The translations under genes and the position numbers were made by a program. Source: Panonychus citri (lineage: Eukaryota; Arthropoda; Arachnida; Trombidiformes; Tetranychidae). From it: a DNA stretch of 64,000 bases. The notes under the pieces were generated by a model. That model was not told where the DNA came from. It worked only from the letters and a program-made list of their open reading frames with translations, and ran no database searches. Of the stretch, positions 1 to 31,977 are shown piece by piece. Where the stretch lies: positions 1,536,501 to 1,600,500 of the forward strand of contig NW_026515546.1 of the NCBI RefSeq assembly GCF_014898815.1. The letters run 5' to 3'. The stretch's first letter is position 1; the number at the start of each line of letters is the position of its first letter.

Positions 1-3000
1 TATAATGGTTTACCAGTTTTATCTTTCATACTCCAAAGTTTAACTGTCCAATCAATTGACGATGTCAAATATAGATGGGAAAAGTCAATTTGAGTATTTA
101 CAGAATGACAGTCGACATTTGTTACTGGACCTTGGTGACCTTCGTAAATGTCAAGAATTCCAGCTTTTGACCCGTGTCGACATGCGGTGTAAACGGCACC
201 TTCTTCACTGCCGAGAATAAAATTATTATAATCACCGTAAGGGAATGAAATTGATGTTACAGCGACCGGTTTGGCTTGTTTTTGTTGACTCAATTCCATG
301 GTGTCTTGAGGTGATGAAAGCATATCTAAACTCCATGAACAAAGTTTACCATCGGTTGAAACGGTAATCAAATTATGAGCATTTTGTGTGCCAACAACTT
401 GAATACAATAAATAGGATGAGTGTGAGCTGATGCTGAAAGTGGACTTCGTTGGATTGGTGTTCGTTTGTTAACTCGATTATCCCAAAGTACAATTTGACC
501 AGAATAAGTTCCACCGACAATCAGATTAGGATGAAATTTAGCAAAACAAACTGACATTAAAGGCGATTGACAATGAAGTACATATTCAGGTGTAGTTTTA
601 CGGAATTTCATGTTCCAGATAAGGCAAACACCATCAGGTTCTGTTGGAGAGTCTTCATTGTTGTTGTATGAAACGGCCAATAGTTCAGGAAACTGAGCTG
701 ACCAATCGAAACAAGTAACTGTACGATTTTTGGACCATCTTTCATCGTAGAAACATTTATTGAATGTAAGACTAGCACCCGATTGATCCTCACTGAAAAA
801 TAAAGGCAATTGTTTTTTTAGTTGACGTAAATCTTTTACAGTGAAAGTCATTATTTCAATTGACAATTTAAAGTGCGTCAAAACTTTTGAATCAACAACA
901 AACTGAAATATTAGTAAATAGCAAAAAAACTCAAAGAATTGACTTTGAAATGAGTGTAACGATTCCGTAAGAAAAAAAAAGGTTGTATGTTGATTCAAAC
1001 GTTTCTAAAGCGTCGTTTTGATTGTATGAAATTCATGAAAAAAAAGAGATAATTACTGAGCCTTATACTCAGAAATTATATGACCATGTGAAGGAGTGAA
1101 TAGAAATTGAGAGAAAGATTTTTTATAATTTCCTGAGATCAAACAATGAGACGAGTGATGGTAATGGTTTATGTTTACCTTTCCATATCCTCTTTTGCTC
1201 CGGTATAATCGATGAATATGTCGGGTGACTCGTTCCAAAATAGCGCTTTTTCAACTATTCTAGTTGCACGGTCAAAAAATTTGAGAAATTCTGGACTATT
1301 CATTATTTGAAGTTTCCTTTCCTCGGTTAATTCTTTTTTCTCTTTAACGGGTTCCTTTATTTCTTCTCGAGTTTCACGTTCCAATGGAGTCTTGGCAGGT
1401 TCAACCATTCCAACATTCGGTAATCCACTTCCTCCGGTTGAAACTTGACGAGATACTTTTGGAAAAATGGTCGAATTCCCGTATTGCAGTGACGATCCTT
1501 CAGCATCCTCCTCATCGTGAGCGTATTTGTCATCATAGGTGAGCACTTATTTAGATAAATAAGTCGAAGCATTTTCAATAGTGGCAAATAGTATAAAGAT
1601 AACCAAAGAAATCAACCAGAAAATGGGTAACCAAAAATTAGCATGAGAATCAAGGATGAGAATATAATTCGGTTTTTCATGTTTTTTTAGCATTTTTGTC
1701 TCAAGAAACGAGAATGAGAGAGGGATAGACATGGGAGAGCAAAAAAAGGTAAAATAATAGCAAAGGCTAAGGTATTGGGAAGACAAAGAAAGAGAGAGAG
1801 AGAGAGAAGATGGTAAAAAATGGGAGCAACATAAAAAACGATCATATGATTAAACAAATGATTTTGTTTAACAAGAAACGAAAAAAAAACCGTTGGAACC
1901 AAGGTATAACCAAATGATAGAAATTAAGGTGAAATTAATATTCATGCAATGTTAGAGTTGAATGGAATCGGTGTTAATGTGCTAACAAAGCGATAACATT
2001 GACATAAAAACATCATAAACAAAACCAACCAAGCAATTAAGTATTAATTAGAATAGGAGAAAGAGTGAGAATAAGGGAGAGAGAGAGAACAGACAGAAAA
2101 TTAAGAAGAAACTGATTTTGATTGTAAATGGAAAAAAAGAAATGATAAATTAAAATTAAATTTACATAATTCGATAAAATTAAACGTTGTTAAAGGTTAA
2201 CTAAGGACGAAGGGTAAAAGTATAGAGGATGAAAGCTCATAAGAGATGAGACATATGGATTAACATATAGCTGGGATTAGGATTAGGAGGAAGAGAGAAA
2301 GAGAGAGAGAGTATAATGTGATAAGGATCATGATCTTTCAGATTAATCAATTTATGTTTAGAAACATACCTTGGAATTCATCTTCCCATTCTAAAAAATC
2401 GACGGAATCGGTCTCTTTAATAATGGGTTATTTAAGTTAAGGAATAAGGCGAAGAGAGATAGAGAGATGGGTATGTGATTTATCGGGTTGGGGAAGGATG
2501 AGTTTGAATTCACGAGCAATCAATTAATTTTTCGAAACAAAATTGTATTTTGTTTTGTTTTGGAGGATCGAATTAGTTAATCATTTTGGTGATGGTGGTG
2601 GTGGTGGTGGTGGTGATTGTGATTGTGATTAAATTGGTGTATTGGGAGAGAAAGATTGAGAAAATTTTGAGAAAGTAAAAGGGTTTCTTGGATTGGTAGT
2701 ATGTTTGTTTGTGTAAGTTTTTTTTGATTATACCTTCGTCCCAGTGAATAACTATGGTTAGAAGTAGTTAGATTACGCAGAGAGAAAGAGGAGAGAAAGG
2801 GAGAAAGAGAAAGAAGAGAGAAAGAGAGAGGTGAGATGAAGAATGAGAGAGAATTGTTAGCGGAATAATCAGCCAGCAATTAGAAATTAAGAATTTGGGT
2901 GTTGGTGGAAGAGTTATGGAGGTGGAAGAGAGAGAGAGAGAGATGAAAGGTGAACAAGCTTTGGGTTACCTACCATAGTAGTCCACAGGATGTGCTGTAG

Positions 3001-4049
3001 AAATAGAGAAATATATAATAGAGAGAAAGAGAGAGAGAAAGAGAAAGAGAGATAGGGTAGGAATTAGTTCTTGATTGTAGCCAAGCGGGTTCATCGAAAT
3101 GATTAAATTAGTTATTCTTTTCATGCGATTAAGATTAGAGATTAAAATAAGCATTAGTTTAGAAGATTTAACAACCTTTCTTTTTGGAAGGTCCATCACC
3201 TGGTGAACGGTAAGGAAATCCTCAAAATTAATTGTAAGCATTTTTAAAGAGAAATTTAGTTATCAAGGTTAATCTAGTAGCTTTGGAAAATTAAGTCACT
3301 TAGCTAATGAATAAGATGTGATTTAAATTAATGAGGTTTGAGTGTTAAAAAAGGAAAGAATTAGCTATCAATGAAAGTGATTTTAGAGAGAAAGAGAGAA
3401 AACTTCATTGAAAAAGCAGAAAGCACTTAGATGATTAACCTTTCGTTTTAAAACAAAGAATAGTTTTAAAGGTAAGTAGTTAATATGGTTTGGATGACAA
3501 TTACCATCTCTTCCTGAATCCGCTGTCTGTGTTTGTTTATTGTAAGTTACACTTTCTTTGGGAGGAATGTTAATCTCATTGATATTAACCAATGTTAAAT
3601 TGATCGTCTTCTTTTTTGGCTCTTCCACTGGATGTTCTAAGGTAATAACTTCATTGGTCACTTCGATTGCTGGTTGACTTGTCACTAATTGTGTAATATC
3701 ACCAACAGGATCAATTCCAAGCTCGGCAAATATGACATTAGCCTCTTCTCGCCTGAGATCTCCAGTTTTTTTCCCTGAAGATGCAACATTGGCACTAGCT
3801 TGCTGTTTAAAGGAAAAAATAGATAATCAAACGAGAGATAATAGAAAAACAACATTAGATCGAGAATAAAAACAATCAAAAAAGAAAGAACAAAATTAAC
3901 AATGAAAAGAATCAAGATGAAATAGAAAAGAATAATTTTCTTACCTCAGCAAGAGCAGCTTCTTTTTCCCTTTGACGTCTCTCCTTTTCTGCTTGTAACT
4001 GAGCTAAACGTTGTCTCTTCTTCTCTAGTTCAGCTCTTCGATCTGACAT
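1..4049 (-). CDS. sw: Cytoplasmic dynein 1 intermediate chain (3' end beyond window)
   Basis: This is the intermediate chain that scaffolds light chains and binds dynactin on cytoplasmic dynein. The ATG is at 4049, and exon 1 (4049-3945) encodes the charged N-terminal helix starting [20 protein letters not shown], the dynactin p150-binding region of the family. Exon 2 (3802-3505) contains YNKQTQT, which matches the LC8 light-chain binding motif. Exon 1545-1179 begins VLTYDDKYA and carries the conserved LTEERKLQI...[16 protein letters not shown] segment. Exon 792-1 holds FDERWSK-like and WD40 repeats (for example VWNMKF-type and [12 protein letters not shown] motifs) and runs off the window with no stop. 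Intron phases are 0, 1 (shared by all microexons) and 2, and the frame closes at every junction. Four candidate microexons lie between 1546 and 3504 and are listed separately. Identity is confident; isoform structure is inferred. Confidence 0.95.
2370..2390 (-). other. sw: Candidate 21-nt microexon of dynein intermediate chain
   Basis: The acceptor is gattttttag and the donor is gtatgt, both good. It is phase 1 to phase 1 and would insert EWEDEFQ directly before VLTYDDKYA of the next exon. It is the best supported of the four by splice-site strength. Confidence 0.6.
2734..2751 (-). other. sw: Candidate 18-nt microexon of dynein intermediate chain
   Basis: The acceptor ends ccatag and the donor is gtataa. 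It is phase 1 to phase 1 and would insert VIHWDE. The acidic/tryptophan character resembles the neighbouring EWEDEFQ microexon, so the two may be alternatives. Confidence 0.45.
2974..2994 (-). other. sw: Candidate 21-nt microexon of dynein intermediate chain
   Basis: It has a strong acceptor (ctatttctacag) and a gtaggt donor. It is phase 1 to phase 1 and would insert AHPVDYY. Its length is a multiple of three, so skipping keeps the frame. Confidence 0.55.
3176..3199 (-). other. sw: Candidate 24-nt microexon of dynein intermediate chain
   Basis: It is flanked by an acceptor (..caccag) and a GT donor (gttgtt) on the minus strand. It enters and leaves in phase 1 and would add GDGPSKKK after the LC8-binding exon. 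The donor is weak, so use may be conditional. Confidence 0.5.
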
Positions 4050-4768
4050 AATTAAATTATATTCTTTGTATGAAAAAGGAAAAAGAAAAAGTTAATTAAC
4101 GAGAAAAGAAATTAAAAAATTGCAATTAAATTACAATTAAGAAAATAATTGAAACATTTGGTTGGAAAGATGAACCAGAAAAAAACAACAACATCCACAA
4201 CCGAACAGTGAATTTGATTGGATAATCGGCGAAAATTAGTCATAGAAAAAAGAAGAGCGCGTAATTCAAATTCTGTTTTCGATTGAAATTTAATCAACAT
4301 TTTAATCGATTGCAACAATTAACTTATTGCTTTCTCAATATTCTAATGATTTTTTTTTGGAAAAATTAATTCTCAATTTTGTTTTAAAGCTGAAAGAAAA
4401 ATGAATTCTTCAAATGATCTCTGTATTAAGTATCTAATCGAAGTTCAATTTTCGAAGAGAAAAATATTTTCAATTCTTTAAATTAACTAATTGATTGGAG
4501 TTTAATTAAAGACTTTCAGTGAATGGGTAAAGTGTTAATTTGGTGGAGGTAAGTCGTTAATTGAGAAAGAAAACTTGTAGTTAGTGAGTTGTGACCCTCA
4601 GGGGATTTTTTCTCAACGGGATTGGTCAAAACTCCGATAACTGGTTTTGGACTTTTCGTCTAATCCGATTGATTGAATTTCATCGATATTGTTATGTTTT
4701 CCTTTCGAGAAAAAAAATTATTTCATTTGTTAAAAAACATTCGAACGAATTTCATCTTGACCATTACA

Positions 4769-5546
4769 ATGACTTCCCCTTTTGTATTGTTGTTTACCTT
4801 GATCGCTTATTGTCAAGCGTTTACTATTGACCAGTGTCCATCTTTTAAAGGTGAAAAAGTAGCTATTGGAATCGATGAAAAGTATTGTTATATTTTTTTC
4901 GATAGAAAGTTAACTTTCAGTGATTCAATCGAATTCTGTAGTGCTCGAAATGGCCAAATTCCTTATTCGCTAACTCGAGATTCTCCTTTACTTTATAATA
5001 ATATTCGAATACTCAATGAATTAGAAAAAAGTGACATCAAATGGGTCAATTTCTGGACTCAAGGAATATCCAATTGTGGTAAACTCAATGTTCTAAGTGG
5101 AAAATTAACTCATGAAGTTTCGTGTTCTGGTACAAGACAAGTTGCTTGTCAGTTCGAACCAACCTCACAATGGTCATCTCCATCTTCACCTCCGCTACCT
5201 CACCGATTAAGCTTGCAAAATACTGGAATTTACATAATTTTCGTAATGGCCATTTCAATGATAATCTGTGAGATTTTAGTGTAAGTATTCAAATCTTTCT
5301 CGAAATATTCAGATAATCTAACGATTCGTATTTACATTGATCTCTATTTACAGTCGATCCCAACCAGCGAGTATTAAATTAAATGGTCCTGACGGTGTGG
5401 AGATCAAACTGAACATCGATATTGAAACTCTTCGATATGTAACTCGAAAATTGGACTCTAAGAATATAACTGTTTCTATCTCTTCAAACTCGGACGGAAT
5501 CAGAAATGAAATCGAGGTCAATTCCGTCAAAATAGATTCTAATTAA
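4769..5546 (+). CDS. C-type-lectin-like single-pass membrane protein (two exons)
   Basis: The exons are 4769-5280 and 5354-5546 (donor gtaagt, acceptor ttacag, phase 2), giving 234 residues. The chosen ATG gives a signal peptide (MTSPFVLLFTLIAYCQA). The ectodomain starts TIDQCP and has the cysteine pattern of a compact C-type-lectin-like fold: YCYIFFDRKL..FSDSIEFC, then KWVNFW, then a Cys near VSCSGTRQVACQF. No EPN/QPD or WND calcium motif is visible, so sugar binding is not implied. A membrane span (IYIIFVMAISMIICEIL) precedes a tail of about 60 residues encoded mostly by exon 2. An AATAAA lies about 30 bp after the stop. Its paralog is at 59119-59823. The ligand is unknown; the lectin-like assignment is an inference from cysteine and aromatic spacing. 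Confidence 0.8.
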
Positions 5547-5573
5547 GAGACACAACCGATTTATTGACAAGAA

Positions 5574-5579
5574 AATAAA
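5574..5579 (+). terminator. Poly(A) signal AATAAA
   Basis: A canonical AATAAA lies 28 bp after the stop codon of the lectin-like gene, at the expected place for its 3' end. Confidence 0.6.
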
Positions 5580-5619
5580 GTTCATCGATGAGAAGTATTT
5601 CTAAATTGTTCATGTTTAA

Positions 5620-6430
5620 TTTCATCTCTGCCTAAGGAACTTTTCCCAATATTAGAATGCTGAATTCTGTTCCAAGATTAATAATGAGAATTTTATTCAA
5701 ATTTGGTAAAAAATTCGCAATTTTGACAAGGAAATCAAAGGTAAATTTAATAGTTGATTGTTCTTACATAGTGATCATGTAAAATTAATGGTATTCCGAT
5801 TGTTTCATGTCTCTAATTACTTTGAGTACTTTTTAATTTGCTTCTTGAGGAACGGAAACAATTTGGTCTCTTTTAAGTTTCGATACATAAATTTGGACAA
5901 ACTTTTTGTTCGCCGTTGAAAATGATGAGCATCGGTCGTTGATTCCAGTATAATTAAGAAAATTAAACAACAGATAGTTGATAAAATTGATGAGATTCCC
6001 AGTTAATTGGTCCAATTTAAATTGTTCACCTTCGTTAGATTAAAATTATGGCTCGATTAATCAATCGTTGGCTCTTGGAACTTATAGTTATCGTGAAAAT
6101 TAACAAATTATCAATACATTTTATCTTCCACTCTAAAGGTTAGGTCAATTCTCAAAATATCTTGACCACAGGTGACCTATTGAAGGCTTTGTGACATCAG
6201 TGATAGTAAATTGATTGGTACCAAAAGTAATCAAACTCTGGTCACTTTGGAGCGGGAAATTTACATGTTTATATATTTTAGAGTTAATTTTAACAGAATA
6301 ATAATAATGATAAACAATTTGAAAGATTACAAAAGGTAATTAAAGAAAATACATTTTCTCCATCAATCTAATTAAAACCAATAAATATTTCTTAAAGTTC
6401 ATTTTGGACATTTCAAGGAAAACACTTCGT
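5620..6430. other. Intergenic, no gene seen
   Basis: This is AT-rich sequence between two convergent genes. A 60-codon minus-strand frame at 5833-6015 has no recognisable protein features and no splice partners. Confidence 0.6.
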
Positions 6431-6431
6431 C

Positions 6432-7120
6432 CTAAACCCATACTAATGGATGATGAATGTAATGATTTGGATAATGCCATTTACCATGTAATCTATGAAA
6501 AAAGTGAAAATGATTATTCCGATAATATATAAAAAGAATCACAATTAACTAAAGTTTAAACAAATCATGACAATCAAAGTACTCACGGTATAATATCATT
6601 ACGAGATGACCAATGGTCAGGTTTATGATGGTGTGAGGAGTGATGATGATGTCCACCACCATGGTGTGTATGATGATTATGGTGATTATGATGATGATGA
6701 TAATCATGATGAAGAATTGGAAAGTGAAGAGGAATCGTCACTGTCTAAATTAAAAGCAGAAAAAAAAATTCATCAATTACAATCAAGGAATCGCCAGTCA
6801 ACAATTAAAAAACTTTTTCTTCCGCCAAAGTTAATCGAAACACAAGAAGATTAGAAAATGAAACACAATCGATAATCAAGTGATCATCATGATACATTCC
6901 CATATCTCTCAATAACCTCTAAGATGAGAAGCAATTAATGAACACAATTAACACGATTAACACAACAATTAAAACTTACCTTAAGTCTACATCCAAGAAG
7001 ACCACCACCGAGAGAAAGGATAAACCTTTGACCTCTCCTCCTGTATCCACTTGAGCACATTGGTGTTGGAACAATTAACAGGTAAAGTAAGAATAGAACA
7101 ATTAATCGAATTTCCATCAT
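6432..7120 (-). CDS. Secreted histidine-rich peptide (three exons)
   Basis: Exons 7120-6980, 6744-6587 and 6492-6432 join in phases 0 and 2 to give 119 residues. Exon 1 starts MMEIRLIVLFLLYLLIVPTP, a clear signal peptide, followed by a basic stretch (GYRRRGQRF). Exon 2 is dominated by His (runs such as HHHHNHHNHHTHHGGGHHHH). Exon 3 continues in the same style (LHGKWHYPNHYIHH) and stops at TAG. Donors are gtaagt-like and gtgagt. The compositional continuity of exon 3 supports splicing over the stop that would otherwise end exon 2. Metal binding or an extracellular matrix/cuticle role is plausible from composition, but no family is recognised. The apparent Asp-rich plus-strand frame here is its antisense shadow. 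Confidence 0.65.
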
Positions 7121-7199
7121 TGTAATTAACAAACAATTAGAAAAGAAAATCAAAAAATTAAGTTAATCTCTCATCAGATTGTCTTCAAGTGCAAACAAA

Positions 7200-7617
7200 A
7201 GGTAAACAATCAAACACTATTTATATTGACCAATGTGAGGCGTTGACAACATTGTCTCTCTCTCTCTCTCTCTACCTCACTTAATTAAGATTCATAATTT
7301 GTGTGTGTTTACAATTAGATTAGTCATCTAATTAGTTAATCTTATAAACTAATTAACACAAGAGGAAGAGGAAAGAGTTACAATCTAATAATTGGAATAG
7401 ATCAATTCTCTATATGGAAAAAAGGTAAAATTATTTTTTTATTTTCTTTGATTTTTTTTCTCATATTTCAAATTTTGTTCCTAAAATAATCAGGCCTTAT
7501 AATTAGCTAATCATGTTGGATTTTTTGTTAATCTTCAACAGGTAACAGTGTTTAAACTAATCACTAATGGATGGATTAACATGACACACTGATTTACTTG
7601 CATTAATTTAGTTAATC

Positions 7618-7666
<49 letters not shown>

Positions 7667-7880
7667 ATCTTCATACTGTTTGGATATTCACACAAACTCA
7701 GGTAATCATTTGTTTCCGTGACAATTTTACTAAATTATTCTTCCTATTCTTAATTATATTACCTTAATTAAGGTGGAATATTATCTTAATTATGTTAATC
7801 AATTTGGTAATGAATGAGAAAAGAATAAAAAATCATCGTCAATTCTAATTTCTATTTTTTTCTCTTCTCTTTCAACCAGA
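7200..7880. repeat. Intergenic with long (GA)n tract at 7622-7663
   Basis: A pure GA dinucleotide tract of about 42 bp, and a CT tract near 7255-7274, lie in AT-rich intergenic DNA. No coding region is seen. Confidence 0.8.
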
Positions 7881-7883
7881 TTA

Positions 7884-9698
7884 TCATATCTTCATTGTTT
7901 TTCCTTCAATTGTGTTCCCATATGAGAACTTAATTTCCTGGATTTAATATCGAAATATCAATTGATTACTCAAAGAATTATAATATTACCTTTTCATGTA
8001 AAGACGATGGATTGAATAGCTTTGGAACAGAATTTTGTCCATTAATCCATCCGGGTTTTCCTGTTAAAAGAGATTCTAACTCAGAATTTTCCATTGGATT
8101 CTCATTGAAACTCATTCTTTTTGGTCCAAGGGAATCAAAGTTTTCGCTTAGAGAAAAGTTCTGGTCAAATAATAGACTGTCCATTGGATCGTTACGATTT
8201 TCCATTTCATTTTCATTCTCTTGATTATCTGACATCAACAGGTTAGGAATAAGATGACCATTGGGATGATCTTCACCAGGAAGATTCGTCATGTCAACTG
8301 ATGGAATCTGATCAAATCCATATAATTGATTGAACATTTTCTCATCATAAACTTCCTGTTCACTTCCATCACCTGAATCATTGATTATTGGTAAATCTGG
8401 ATCATTTGGTTCTGTTGGTGATTGAATTGGAACACCGTATGAATAAGTTGATACTCTTTGATCAGATGATTGACCAGATAGACTTGAATGGTCATTGTAA
8501 CTTTTACTGTTCTTCATCATTTTCAGTGAATTAATGTTATCATTTAGATTATCGATACTCTTTATCAATTTGTGTGTATTAATCTCTTTTGATTCAGTAT
8601 TTTCAGAGAATCCGTCATGGTGATTATTGTCTATTCTATTGGTATAAATTTTGTTGGATTCTATGTGAGCATTTGGTGGACTTGAAGTTGACGATCGATC
8701 GACTGAACTTTTCGAGGTCATTGAGGTGATAAAGATGTCGAAGATGAGATGATTGGATGAGAATTTACTGATTGGCTTGGTGATAATCCAGAAGAACTTA
8801 TCGTCTCGGTGGGAGAAAAGTTTCTCGACGATGGATCGTTAGTCACATGATAGTTAACGAAATTATCGTCGGAACCTTTAACCTCTTCGATTAGAATCGG
8901 TGGTGAATTTTTAATCTTTCGAATGATAATATGAGGCTCATTTGGATCAACTTTCGAATCTTTTGCTGCCATTTTTGGAAATGAACTCGACTTTCTAAGG
9001 TTCTTTGACCCTTTCGAACCTTTGTTCGAGGTTTTTTATCTTTCGAACGGTTCGAAAGTTGAAAGGAAAAAGAAGAAAAAACTCACTTGATTAATATTTT
9101 CGAAAACGATAAATTGATGAGCTTTTAATTACTTACAATTCTTTGGAACATAAGGAATCATGATTGGAATGAATCGTGTCAAAGGTGAAACGCTCGAACT
9201 ACACTTAGAACCTTTTGAACATTTAATCGATTCTAAATTTCGTAACTTTTCATGAGCAAGACGATTAAGGAGATGATGTTGTTTCGACAATGGTTCATGG
9301 ACAAATCTTTGCGATAAAATTGATGATCGATGTTGATGATAATCATAATCCGACAACGGAGATGGAGATGGAGGTGGTAACGTTGGCGGCGGCGGTGGTG
9401 GTGGTGGTGGTGTTGACGTACTTAACGACTTATCGGATTGCCCTGAGTTCGATGGCCCGTTATTGGAATTTGTTCCAGTTCCTAAAATGATTATTGTGTT
9501 GCCACTTTTAACGGTTTTTCGAGGAACATATCGGGATGTCGCTAATTCCCCACCAGGACCGAGAACGATAATATTATTACCAGAACTTTCATCGTCGTTT
9601 CTTGACTTGGCACAAACTGAGAGTAATATCGAACAGGTAAACAACAGAATCGAACAATTAATAAGATAAATTCGATTCATTCGAATTTCGTTGAACAT
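7884..9698 (-). CDS. Unrecognised secreted, low-complexity protein; apparent frameshift
   Basis: Exon 1 (9698 to about 9140, donor gtaagt, phase 1) encodes a signal peptide (NRIYLINCSILLFTCSILLS), two related segments (NNIIVLGPGG and NTIIILGTG), a poly-Pro run and a Lys/Cys/Ser-rich end. The start could be 9698 or the second ATG at 9680. A second block, with an acceptor probably near 9024, includes MAAKDSKVDPNEPHIIIRKI and runs to about 8718. There it meets a stop while another open frame (8721-7987, Ser/Asn/Glu-rich) takes over. No good intron reconciles the two frames, so a one-base deletion or assembly error is likely. The last intron donor is at 7986. A short terminal exon (7937-7884, EIKFSYGNTIEGK) is plausible. 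No family is recognised. Treating all blocks as one gene is an inference. Confidence 0.45.
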
Positions 9699-9759
9699 TT
9701 TTTTTCTCTATTTTCTTTTTAGAACTTTTCTCTTTTTCTCTCTTCACCAAAAATCAAGC

Positions 9760-10500
9760 AAAAGAACTTCAATCAATCAATTCTACCTGATAATCGGCAA
9801 TAACATGGTAAATATAATACAAGAATATTGAGAAAAATGATGATCAAATAAGATGAACAAGATTAAAGAATCAGAGAAAATGAATTGAATATAAGATCAT
9901 TTCATTTCATTTCAATTTGATTTAATTGTAATTGAGAAAAAAAAATTCATCAATTGAATTGAACATTAATGAAACTGTTAAGTGAATCTCGAGAGAGTAT
10001 TCATCAAATTTGATTAACCTCTAAATCCGTTATTCAATCCTTTAATTCCTTGGCTAACCATGTATCTTATGTTACCTGTCATGACCCTGAACATTAATCA
10101 TCATCACAATCAACTAATTGTTGGAGAGAAGAAAAAAAATGCATTCAAATTTTGATTACTTTCGTTATGATTGATCTCAAGTAAACTTTTGTTAATCTTT
10201 CATCAGTAAATCTTTACATTTTTGGATAATCAATATAAAGAAAGGTAAATGGATTAATCATTTGAGAGAGAAAAAAAATTATCCCAATTCGAAATAATTG
10301 AATTGGAAATTCTATCATCTTCTTCTCGATCGATTAAAGAATTAAAATAAATTCACTAGATGTCACTTGAAGCAAATTCGATAAAAAGGTGAGAGAGTGA
10401 TAACATTTCTCTCTCAATCTCTCTCGCTTTTCCTTTCTCTCTCTCTCTCTCTCCTATTCTACTCCATTGAGTGAAGTTACATCAACACAACAATAAACAT
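9760..10500. other. Intergenic or UTR, no coding region confirmed
   Basis: This is AT-rich DNA with CT runs near 10400-10455. A possible 11-nt exon with a gtaaca donor near 10076 (minus strand) was seen but cannot be tied to a gene. Confidence 0.5.
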
Positions 10501-10512
10501 CAAGAAAAGTAC

Positions 10513-10748
10513 CTTATTTTTTTTTCCTTTTTCTTGATCGTCATCAACAAATCAACAAAGCAAAAAATGAAAATAATGAAACAACAACAGGTTATCCTTA
10601 TGAAGTGAATGGAAAAGTGATCCAACCAATACGAACTGTCAATCACCTTGTTACCACCCAAAGGATCATCAATTGGAAGGATAAAATCATCAGCGAATGT
10701 GTTGACTTTTATCATCTTAGTCGACAAATTATCTAATTGCTTAGACAT
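10513..10748 (-). CDS. Possible first exon of a membrane protein (partial)
   Basis: A true ATG at 10748 opens a 78-codon frame ending at an AAG|GTAC donor (phase 2). It contains a hydrophilic acidic N-terminus (ADDFILPIDDPLGG) and then a hydrophobic, Cys-rich stretch (TCCCFIIFIFCFVDLL) followed by lysines, consistent with a signal-anchor segment. It is divergent from CaMKI, about 270 bp away. No downstream exon could be assigned, and the family is unknown. It could also be chance. Confidence 0.3.
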
Positions 10749-11020
10749 TTATATTATATTATAAATTGTATTCTTTTTTTCCTCTAACAATCATCATCAT
10801 ATTCCATCATCATAAATATACTCAGAAAGAATCATAATATCTTTTAGTTTATTTTCCTTGTGCTTCTATTACATTTTTCTCAACTCGTGTGACTTGTGAT
10901 CTCTTTTCCAATTCCATTGTTATTGAATTGAAAATTCTCCCTCTCTCCCACTCTCTCATTTTCTCTCTCTCATCTTGTCTTCATCTCTACGCCACAATTG
11001 TCGCCAAATTCTGGAAGAAA

Positions 11021-31977
<20,957 letters not shown>

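Noticed and set aside
5833..6015. 60-codon minus-strand ORF
   Set aside because: No signal peptide, domain or neighbouring exon supports it.
6606..6854. Plus-strand Asp/Glu-rich ORF
   Set aside because: It is the antisense of the His-rich exon, which has splice sites, a signal peptide exon and a matching third exon.
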